From Deinococcus aquatilis DSM 23025 (GTDB lineage: Bacteria > Deinococcota > Deinococci > Deinococcales > Deinococcaceae), in the NCBI RefSeq assembly GCF_000378445.1, contig NZ_KB899784.1, positions 1-5,332 on the forward strand: a DNA stretch of 5,332 nt, given 5' to 3'. The position numbers and the translations under genes are program-made. The notes beneath the pieces were generated by a model. The model did no database searches. It worked only from the letters and a program-made list of their open reading frames with translations, and had not been told where the DNA came from. This document shows, piece by piece, positions 1 to 5,311 of the stretch. The number at the start of each line of letters is the position of its first letter. Within the stretch, counting starts at the first letter, position 1.

Positions 1-135
1 CCCGGTGTGGTCATGGCAAAAGACGCGACGCCCCAAGCCGTAGCTTCCCAGACCATCCTTCCCCAAACTGCCGCGCCGCAGCCCGCGCAAGCTGTGACCC
101 CTGCCACTGCCGAAAAAGCCCCCGAGCACGTCTAG
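1..135 (+). CDS. C-terminal end of an unrecognised Ala/Pro-rich protein (5' end outside window)
   Basis: Frame 1 is open from the first base to a TAG at 133-135 and gives 44 residues rich in Ala, Pro, Gln and Thr, ending ...EKAPEHV. Such low-complexity tails are usually flexible linkers or disordered C-termini, so the residues do not point to a family. An ATG at 13-15 is in frame, but no ribosome binding site is visible before it, so I read this as the tail of a longer gene that starts upstream. No terminator follows directly. The promoter of the tRNA-like gene begins about 45 bases later. The reading frame is moderately certain; the function is unknown. Confidence 0.5.
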   Translation, partial: PGVVMAKDATPQAVASQTILPQTAAPQPAQAVTPATAEKAPEHV

Positions 136-180
136 TACACGCTTTTCCTGCATACACCCGCCAGCTACTCCACTAGGCAT

Positions 181-209
181 TTGATTTTTGGCCGCGCCTC
201 CGCTAGATT
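181..209 (+). promoter_or_regulatory. Sigma-70-type promoter for the tRNA-Ser-like gene
   Basis: A -35 hexamer TTGATT (181-186) and a -10 hexamer TAGATT (204-209) are separated by exactly 17 bases, and each matches the consensus at four of six positions. The predicted start of transcription, about 216, lies only a few bases before the first base of the tRNA-like sequence at 220. This is the usual layout for a stand-alone stable-RNA gene. Assignment is from sequence and spacing only. Confidence 0.5.
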
Positions 210-219
210 GGCGTGCGCT

Positions 220-312
220 GGAACGGTGTCCGAGTGGTTGAAGGAGCACGCCTGGAAAGTGTGTAACGGGGCAACCTGTGAGGGAACTAGAAAAACTCCC
301 TTCCTGTCGCCT
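220..312 (+). tRNA. tRNA-Ser (anticodon GGA), possibly decayed: abnormal T-arm and 3' end
   Basis: The 5' half is classical for serine tRNA: acceptor strand GGAACGG (220-226), then TG, the D-arm TCC...GGA, and an anticodon stem-loop CACGC-CTGGAAA-GTGTG with anticodon GGA, which reads UCC/UCU serine codons. A long variable arm follows, with stem ACGGG/CCTGT around GCAA (266-279), as expected for tRNA-Ser. The 3' half is abnormal. The T-stem AGGGA/TCCCT (281-285 and 297-301) encloses an 11-base loop, ACTAGAAAAAC, instead of the invariant seven-base TTCGAAT type. The following TCCTGTC pairs poorly with the acceptor strand, and GCCT (309-312) stands where GCCA is expected. An alternative 3' acceptor strand, TTGTTCC (324-330), pairs at all seven positions with two G-T wobbles. 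It may be a pseudogene or a tRNA-like RNA. I am confident of the 5' half and the anticodon, not of function. Confidence 0.55.
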
Positions 313-374
313 AATTTCGGTGCTTGTTCCAACCCCCTATAGACACTTAGGGTTCGGTGACTTCCACATAATAC

Positions 375-420
375 CGCCCTCAGTACGAGCCAAGTGCTCA
401 AGCTGAGGGCGTTTTCTTTT
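375..420 (+). terminator. Strong intrinsic terminator after the tRNA-Ser-like gene
   Basis: Perfect 9-bp arms CGCCCTCAG (375-383) and CTGAGGGCG (403-411) enclose a second inner stem GAGC/GCTC (387-390 and 396-399) with loop CAAGT. TTTTCTTTT (412-420) follows at once. The T-run is only on the right, so the terminator acts on plus-strand transcription, ending the transcript that starts near 216 and insulating mscL from it. Confidence 0.85.
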
Positions 421-530
421 GGGTTCGCTTATGCCTCAATGTCATGACTTCAGCAGTTGACAAGCCATGTTGTTTCCTGCTGTCGTTGATACCCCTTTAC
501 AGTGGATAACAATTTAAGTAGGCTTGCTCC

Positions 531-917
531 ATGATAAGCGGATTCCAAAAGTTTCTTTTACGTGGAAATCTAATTGATCTCGCTGTCGGTGTCATTATCG
601 GTGCGGCCTTCGGTGGCGTGGTCACGGCGTTTACGCAAGGCGTAATTATGCCTATCGTCGGCATTTTTGGAGGCGTCCCTAACTTTGATGCCCTGACTTT
701 CAGCATCAATGGCAGCATCTTCAAATACGGCACGTTTCTCACGGCCTTGATCAACTTTCTGATCACAGCAACGGTAATTTATTTCTTTGTCATCACTCCC
801 TTTACGCGCTTGATGGAACGTTTCAAGCGTGAGGAGAAGCCCGCTGTGGCCGAACCTACCAATGAAGAGAAGCTGCTGGCCGAAATTCGCGACGCGATTA
901 AGATTCGCTCGTTCTAG
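531..917 (+). CDS. mscL: Large-conductance mechanosensitive channel MscL
   Basis: MscL is a homopentameric inner-membrane channel that opens under high membrane tension and releases solutes during hypo-osmotic shock. The 128-residue protein has the normal family length. It begins with the amphipathic N-terminal helix (ISGFQKFLLRG), followed by the signature N-L-I-D-L-A-V-G-V-I-I-G-A-A-F (13-27) that opens TM1. Leu17 and Val21 match the hydrophobic gate (Leu19/Val23 in E. coli). The periplasmic loop runs about 45-65, TM2 about 66-90, then a basic RLMERFKREEK segment and the C-terminal helix with EEKLLAEIRDAIK (112-124) that bundles the pentamer. The ATG at 531 is the family start, with a modest AAGTAGG ribosome site at 516-522. 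It is a single-gene unit between the upstream terminator and the convergent pseudogene. No clear promoter or T-tailed terminator was found; a weak hairpin lies at 963-983. The gene looks intact. Confidence 0.96.
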   Translation: MISGFQKFLLRGNLIDLAVGVIIGAAFGGVVTAFTQGVIMPIVGIFGGVPNFDALTFSINGSIFKYGTFLTALINFLITATVIYFFVITPFTRLMERFKREEKPAVAEPTNEEKLLAEIRDAIKIRSF

Positions 918-988
918 GTCGCCGCGCACAGGAGCTGACGCAACCCGCTGCTAAGTGATTAACCTAAGAGTGCTCTCTTCAGGTCTGC

Positions 989-2377
989 TCACGCTTCAGA
1001 GCTTGAACGCTTCGGCAGCGGCACGCGCTCAGAGCAACGCGCTAGAGCTTCACGCCTTACCATCAGTGAAATAGCTGTGCCTACCTGAATGCCCTCACGG
1101 TTATAGGGTGTGCTGAAAATGCTGGGGTCAGGCTTGCCCTCTGGCGTGAGCTTGCCTGTGCGGTATCTGTCGCCGTTCAGGTTATCAATGGTGATCTGGT
1201 CAAAGGCGCTCAGGTAATGCTCTCTCATGCCCGTATGCGAGAGGCCATCGAGCCAAGAATAATTAGAGATGAAACACACCACACCCTGAGTTTGCTTGCC
1301 CTCTTTGGGCTGCGTTATTTGCCGTTCCGCCATCCTAAAGAACCGCACATAGAGGTCATTCAAGCCTTGGCCTACGGGCCTCGGCACGGCCTTAACCTCA
1401 CGGTAGGCGTTGCCTAGCTCCTGCTCCTCTTTGACCCCGATCCCTGAGAAGCTGGAATAAGGCGGGTTGCCCAGTACCACCAGCACAGGCTCTTGCTGCT
1501 TGACGCTGTTGGACTCCTGCCACTCGCTCAGAAATTCCCCAAAGGCCGAAAGGTCAACGCTGCCTGTATCCGTATAGCCTGTGAGGGCGTTGGTGAGGTA
1601 CACGCCCAACCGCTCGTCTGCGCCTAGCTCAAAGCCAAACTTTTTAAGCTGCATGTTGAGACGCATATGGGCCACTACGAAAGGCGCAGGCATCAGCTCA
1701 AAACCGAAAACCCTTTTAAGGGCGATTTCTTTGAGGTCTTGCCCGCTAAAGGCGTCCAGTTGCCCCTCTTCCTCTAGGGTGCGTTGAATCCGCTCCAACA
1801 CCTTGAGAATGTAAGTGCCTGTGCCTGTGCAGGGGTCAAGGATCACCACTTCAGGCGAGGCCAAGCCCAAGCTCAGGCCCAAGTCATCGCGTAGGGTACG
1901 GTCTACCCGTTCCACCATGTATTCCACCACTTCTTCAGGGGTGTACCACACGCCGAATTGTTCCCTCAGCTCAGGGTCATAGGCTTCGAGGAACGGCTCA
2001 TAAAAATACTGCACCGCTCGTTCCTCGCTGAAGTTTTTGAAGAAGGCGGTTCGGTTCACGCGGTCAAGGGCTTCTTGGGCGCTGTCCATCACTTCCACAA
2101 GGTTCATGGCCTGCATGGCCGCAGGTTTAGCGATTTCTCCAAAGAGCCGCTGAAGCCAATTAAACGCCGCTTTGGTTTTGGTTTCGTGGTGAATCACCCA
2201 TGCACTGAACAGACCATAGAAGAGGGTCTGGACAAGGGTAGCCCGAAAAAAGTGCTCTCCCTGATCGGTGCTGAAACTGACGCCCAATAGCTCCTCTAAG
2301 GCGTTCCGTAGGCTGCTGAGGTTTGCCGTACCCTTCAGCTCTAGCCTTAGTCGTGCTTCTTTGGCGTAAGAGGCCAA
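989..2377 (-). pseudogene. Methyltransferase fragment of the broken restriction-modification gene
   Basis: This is the longest surviving open piece (462 codons). Its apparent TTG start at 2377 is only the first usable codon after the frameshift, not a real start. Visible parts are a helical region ending in FYEPFLEAYDPELREQ (about 125-140), the conserved FGVWYTPEEVVEYMV (141-155), methyltransferase motif I DPCTGTGT (181-188) that binds S-adenosylmethionine, GFELMPAPF (225-233) with the acidic residue that contacts the cofactor ribose, and the catalytic NPPY (304-307) typical of N6-adenine methylases. FISNYSWLDG and NLNGDRYRTGK follow, as in type ISP-like enzymes. After GIQVGTAISLMVRR the last 20 or so residues (LARCSERVPLPKRSSSEA) do not look like the family, so the gene was probably cut by a deletion at about 1050. 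Family assignment is firm; activity is unlikely without the C-terminal recognition part. Confidence 0.8.
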
Positions 2378-2620
2378 GAATTAAAGCGAGATTGGCAGGC
2401 TTGGACAGGTCGGCCCGACGCACCAGCGCCCGTTTTAGAAATTCGAGGAACCGCTCATTCTCGGCCTCACTGATCTTCTAGGGTTGTTGTGCCGTTTTCC
2501 AAAATGCCTCTTCTGTGGGGGCAAGATCGAAGCGTTCTACCACCCTCACCACTTCTGCCCCTCCTCTTGGGCCAGCTCTACCATTGCGAAGCTGATGAGA
2601 TTAGTCGCCACGACTTGCCC

Positions 2621-2950
2621 CTATGTTTTGAGGTATGTGAGCACTGGGGCAGAGGCAATGAGCGACGACAAGTCTTGGGGCGTCCCCTTGACCTCACAGA
2701 CGCCGCGAGAGGGCATTAGCGCTTGCACCTTAGCCTCACCCTTCAACTTCTCAGGGGTGAAGAAAGCACCGTCAGGCAGGCCCGCACCCTTGCCTTTGGG
2801 GTGGGTGATGTAAATGACGTTGGGCTTCAGTGTGCTGCCGACTGCCGTGAACAGGGTTTCCAAAGCAGGATAGAAAGACGTTTCCGCCACCGCTTGAGGC
2901 CGAATCTGCACAAGACGGGTCAAGTAGGCACGTAGGAGAGTTGTGGACAC
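2621..2950 (-). pseudogene. N-terminal nuclease fragment of the broken restriction-modification gene
   Basis: This 109-residue piece starts at GTG 2950; an in-frame TGA two codons upstream rules out an earlier start. ETSFYPALETLF (23-34) is the typical opening of these enzymes. GAGLPDGAFF then RGVCEVKG supply the PD...E-x-K residues of a PD-(D/E)xK nuclease, the domain that would cut DNA. The reading stops at TAG 2621-2623 right after LTYLKT, where related proteins carry on with a Tyr-Gly-like join; a change of TAT or TAC to TAG would explain it. No good ribosome binding site or promoter was found before 2950. It is best read as the head of the same dead gene rather than a separate small protein. 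Confidence 0.7.
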
Positions 2951-3039
2951 GGCTCAGGATACGGGCAAGGGTAGAGGTCAGGAGCCACACTTGCCGCCTA
3001 TCTGTTGAGCCTGTGATGCTTAGCAGTGATCTTAAGGAA

Positions 3040-3109
3040 TATAAAGGCGGGTCTTGCTGTGTAGGACAGCATATATCTGCTCAATCTAAGGATTGAAAGC
3101 AGTTTTCTC
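3040..3109 (+). ncRNA. Possible short structured RNA with intrinsic terminator (2951-3206 is otherwise non-coding)
   Basis: In the gap between the pseudogene and the next gene, a -10-like TATAAA (3040-3045) is followed by a hairpin TGCTGT/ACAGCA (3055-3060 and 3066-3071). A second, larger hairpin has CTGCTCAATC (3077-3086), loop TAAG, and GATTGA-AA-GCAG (3091-3102, two-base bulge), then TTTTCTC. This is the shape of a short transcript of about 55 nt ending in an intrinsic terminator. The -35 box is poor: TTAGCA at 3020-3025 lies only 14 bases away. No plus-strand gene lies upstream that would need this terminator. The small RNA is inference; the hairpins are seen directly. Confidence 0.25.
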
Positions 3110-3183
3110 ATCTTCCCCCAATTTATTCCGTTGGTGTCGAGAACCATAAACTAATGGGACATATTATGTAATCAGTTAAACTT

Positions 3184-3200
3184 AGGAGGTCAAAAGGAGG
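3184..3200 (+). promoter_or_regulatory. Tandem Shine-Dalgarno sequences before the Cys-rich gene
   Basis: Two near-consensus sites lie ten bases apart: AGGAGGT (3184-3190) and AAGGAGG (3194-3200). The second is six bases from the ATG at 3207 and fixes that start over the later in-frame ATG at 3231. The first is too far away (16 bases) to serve the same start and has no start codon of its own nearby. A TATTAT hexamer at 3162-3167 could be the -10 box, but no matching -35 box is visible. Confidence 0.6.
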
Positions 3201-3206
3201 CAGAAG

Positions 3207-3551
3207 ATGAAGGGAGAAAGAGCGTTGGCGATGGAGCAAACAGCAGAGAAGGCGGCAAAGGCGAGGGAGGAAAGCACAGGTGAGGGAACTGAGGCTATGA
3301 AGCGTTCACCGATCCTAAGAACGACTCCAAGTGGTTTGACTGCTGACACAAGGCAGTATTTTAAGAGGCTGCCCTTTCGGGTGTGGGAATGCAGGGGCTA
3401 CTGCTTCCGCTTTCCCGATGTGAATGACATGTGCCCCGTGTGCCTTGCTCACGTAGAAAAGATTATTTGCGACAGACTCGAAGTGACAGGCCAATCTCTT
3501 CGCCCCAAAGAGTGGCTATGCCTCTGGGAAGACTTGGGAAGGCCAATATAA
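3207..3551 (+). CDS. Small Cys-rich, zinc-ribbon-like hypothetical protein
   Basis: I do not recognise this 114-residue protein as a named family. The first 35 or so residues are highly charged and rich in Lys, Glu and Ala (probably disordered or a helix). The compact second half holds Cys62, Cys66, Cys76 and Cys79 in the pattern C-x3-C-x9-C-x2-C, the spacing of a treble-clef or zinc-ribbon knuckle, with His82, Cys88 and Cys105 nearby. FRVWECRGYCFRFP and MCPVCL are the key stretches. Such small zinc proteins commonly bind nucleic acid or other proteins, but the sequence does not say which. The strong ribosome site and coherent composition argue that it is real. It ends 221 bases before the polymerase gene on the same strand, across a spacer with palindromes, so the two may be co-regulated but are not tightly coupled. 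Confidence 0.65.
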   Translation: MKGERALAMEQTAEKAAKAREESTGEGTEAMKRSPILRTTPSGLTADTRQYFKRLPFRVWECRGYCFRFPDVNDMCPVCLAHVEKIICDRLEVTGQSLRPKEWLCLWEDLGRPI

Positions 3552-3600
3552 TATTGCCACGTTGGTACAAGTGAACTTGTCCTATCGAGATAAGCAATAT
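3551..3600. repeat. Nested inverted repeats in the AT-rich spacer
   Basis: Outer arms ATATTGC (3551-3557) and GCAATAT (3594-3600) surround an inner perfect inverted repeat ACAAGT-GA-ACTTGT (3567-3580). The set begins at the stop codon of the Cys-rich gene. There is no T-run after either stem, so it is not a normal intrinsic terminator; a protein-binding site or an mRNA 3' structure is more likely. The rest of the 3552-3772 spacer is AT-rich and shows no gene. Confidence 0.5.
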
Positions 3601-3648
3601 AGATAATCAAAGGCTTATGGCAAAGATTATTTAATAGGGATACTTATT

Positions 3649-3667
3649 TAGGGAAAAGTTTTCCCTA
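3649..3667. promoter_or_regulatory. Perfect 19-bp palindrome, possible operator
   Basis: TAGGGAAAAGTTTTCCCTA is a perfect palindrome with 9-base arms around one central G. Its near-zero loop makes it unsuitable as an RNA hairpin but typical of a site for a dimeric DNA-binding protein. It lies 106 bases before the polymerase start, where an operator or replication-related site would be expected. A related half-site, AATAGGGATA, begins 16 bases before it (3633-3642). The binding protein is unknown. Confidence 0.5.
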
Positions 3668-3772
3668 GTTAGTACACGAAAAACATGCTCCTAGAGGGTA
3701 TGATTTATCTGAACTGCATAAATAGGTGCGGTTCTGTAGTTATTTGTTGATTTATTGGAGTGTGATTAGCTG

Positions 3773-5311
3773 ATGTCTATGAATCTGGATTCGTTGAATG
3801 AGTTTACCATTTGTTTCTTGGAGTACGTTCTATTCCGCCCTTGGGTAGATGATCACGATGATTCGTTGGTGGTGTGCTCGCAGGCTGTGATGCATGGGCT
3901 GGATGACACATTCCATTTGATGGAGCAGAAGCGTCCTGAAGTGCAAGAGCGTTTGGAGGATTTGCAGCACGTTCTAAGGGATATTCTCCCCTTCGAGATC
4001 ATCCCTCCAGATGCCACGTGCGGGAGAGCAACTTGTATCCGCCCTGAAGTTCATCCAGAGCTAGGTTCATTGATTGAGCAAAGGAAATTGGAATTTCTCA
4101 ATGGCGGGGGTGTCGCTCCATTAACCCTCCTTCCCAAGCCTCCTTTGACTGCTACAGAGAGAGAGATTTCTCTCAAGAAAAACCGCGCTGAAGGGCGAAT
4201 TGCGAGCGCCACTGCCCCTAAAAAACACCCGCTGTATGAGGAGCTTCAGCAGCTCAACAGCAGAAAGCCCCATTCGTTTGCCCGACTAGAGGACAATCGC
4301 GCCGCCGCCATTGTTGCCGCTCGCTCCCTTCCCAGTGAAAGGAAGGCTATTTTCAACCTTGATATTCTGAACAGACTTCCTCACTGGCAAGCGTTTTATG
4401 CCACGAAAAGCGGTAGCCCACGCCTCTATACCGTTGGAGGAGGTCTTCAACTTCTCAGTAAAAAGGTACGACAGGCAGTGTTTGGGGAAGCGCTCCATTT
4501 TGACCTTGCCGCTGCCCAGCTCGCTGTGATCGCCAGAATTTGGGGAGCGCATGGCCTGCAAGAAAAATTGACAAGCAAAGGTTTAAAAGATGCATGGTCA
4601 GTTGTCGTGGAACCGCTCCAAGCCTACTACCCCTATATCACCAAAGAACACCTTAAACCCCTGATTTACCCACTCATCTTTGGGATGGGAAAGAAAAAAC
4701 TAGCTGACGCAATTCAAAAGAGATGTCATCTGACTTTTGATGATTTTTTTGCTGCTTCAGAGATTATGCAGGAACTTCTAGAAACCAGACAGGCCAGAAT
4801 GGACAGAATTAAAGAAGAGGGGCAGATCATTGATGCTTTTGGCAACCGCCATAAATTTATCGAACCCCACTTTAATAATCAATATTCTGGAAACCTCAGA
4901 GGTCTTCTGGCGTATGAAGCACAGTCTTATGAGGTTGCGTTGATGAAGCCCGCCATTCAATACACTCTTGGCAAGAAGTATTGCTCACTTGATTTGTTGA
5001 TTCATGACGGAATAGTCGTCAAGGTGACAGATTCGGCAAAAAGAGGCCAAGGGGGGGAGCTAGGCCCTCAGTACCCGACACTTTCTGAATTGAGCGTCTG
5101 GCTGGATTTCAAAAGCCCAATGAGTTGCAGGGCTTCCGCCTCCCCACGCTCGTGGATGCAGACGAACGTCCGCACGAGGGTCCGGAGGCCCAGCGTCACC
5201 ACACTCCAGGCTCGCCGACCGTGCGCCTTCACAGTGCAGGTTTGGAGAACCCCCACCAGCACGCACCAGACGTACGCCAGGGTCAATAGGCAGAGTAGGC
5301 GCTCCACGTGA
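3773..5311 (+). CDS. Family A (Pol I-like) polymerase without exonuclease, C-terminus cut by IS insertion
   Basis: This is a template-directed nucleotidyl transferase related to the polymerase part of Pol I. The first 185 or so residues are unrecognised and carry no 3'-5' exonuclease motifs. The palm/fingers follow: SPRLYTVGGGLQ (215-226) matches Pol I GRLSSTDPNLQ, with Arg217 and Gln226 at the right spacing. Motif A is FDLAAAQLA with catalytic Asp244. Motif B keeps the R-x3-K-x3-F-x3-YG spacing as Lys291, Lys295, Tyr299, Phe303-Gly304. IIDAFGNRHKF (352-362) and the AYEAQSYEVALMKPA helix (380-394) come next, then motif C IHDGIVVKV with catalytic Asp412. Native sequence ends about residue 424-433; the last 80 or so residues are read antisense through a transposase gene. 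The usual glutamates are Gln249 and Gly413 here. ATG 3773 has TTGGAG (3755-3760) 12 bases upstream. Probably a plasmid, phage or island replication enzyme; activity after truncation is doubtful. Confidence 0.8.
   Translation: MSMNLDSLNEFTICFLEYVLFRPWVDDHDDSLVVCSQAVMHGLDDTFHLMEQKRPEVQERLEDLQHVLRDILPFEIIPPDATCGRATCIRPEVHPELGSLIEQRKLEFLNGGGVAPLTLLPKPPLTATEREISLKKNRAEGRIASATAPKKHPLYEELQQLNSRKPHSFARLEDNRAAAIVAARSLPSERKAIFNLDILNRLPHWQAFYATKSGSPRLYTVGGGLQLLSKKVRQAVFGEALHFDLAAAQLAVIARIWGAHGLQEKLTSKGLKDAWSVVVEPLQAYYPYITKEHLKPLIYPLIFGMGKKKLADAIQKRCHLTFDDFFAASEIMQELLETRQARMDRIKEEGQIIDAFGNRHKFIEPHFNNQYSGNLRGLLAYEAQSYEVALMKPAIQYTLGKKYCSLDLLIHDGIVVKVTDSAKRGQGGELGPQYPTLSELSVWLDFKSPMSCRASASPRSWMQTNVRTRVRRPSVTTLQARRPCAFTVQVWRTPTSTHQTYARVNRQSRRST

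Larger units (their letters stand above)
989..2950 (-). pseudogene. Remnant of a type ISP/IIG-like restriction-modification gene (nuclease + N6-adenine methyltransferase)
   Basis: Read from 2950 downwards, one protein can be followed through several frames. A GTG start gives the N-terminal nuclease part to a TAG at 2621-2623. The same frame continues with GQVVATNLISFAMVELAQEE to about 2550. The frame then changes by one base (2546-2552) and gives VERFDLAPTEEAFW up to a second TAG at 2478-2480. That frame resumes with FLEFLKRALVRRADLSK and slips again near 2378-2383, where one extra T in AATTCTT would explain the shift, to join the methyltransferase frame. Two nonsense codons and two frameshifts therefore separate pieces that fit together in order. 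Homologs are usually far longer at the C-terminus, where the target-recognition domain lies; here recognisable sequence stops near 1050. The gene would have joined DNA cleavage and adenine methylation in one polypeptide; as it stands it should make no active enzyme. Confidence 0.8.

Noticed and set aside
165..401. Minus-strand 78-codon open frame over the tRNA-like gene.
   Set aside because: It runs antisense through the RNA gene, its promoter and the terminator stem; no coding signal.
457..491. TTGACA (457-462) with TTGATA (486-491) as an mscL promoter.
   Set aside because: The -35 match is perfect, but the only -10-like hexamer is 23 bases away, and nothing suitable lies at 16-18 bases.
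502..515. GTGGATAACAATTT before mscL resembles the core of the E. coli lac operator.
   Set aside because: The likeness is limited to the GGATAACAATT core and lacks the second half of the dyad; no lac-type repressor or sugar gene is present. Taken as chance in an AT-rich leader.
963..983. Hairpin CCTAAGAG-TGCT-CTCTT(C)AGG as an mscL terminator.
   Set aside because: The stem has a bulge and no T-run follows; too weak to call as an intrinsic terminator.
2484..2935. Plus-strand open frames at 2484-2813 and 2723-2935.
   Set aside because: They lie opposite recognisable restriction-enzyme coding sequence, have no ribosome binding sites and show no family features.
2951..3772. Search for a CRISPR array, long direct repeats, or the Deinococcus radiation-response palindrome (TTATGTCATNNNCATAA type).
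   Set aside because: No regularly spaced repeats were seen. ACATATTATGTAAT near 3160 only superficially resembles the radiation-response motif and lacks its dyad.
4286..4561. Minus-strand 91-codon open frame inside the polymerase gene.
   Set aside because: It overlaps the conserved polymerase motif region and has no start signal; it is a shadow of the real frame.
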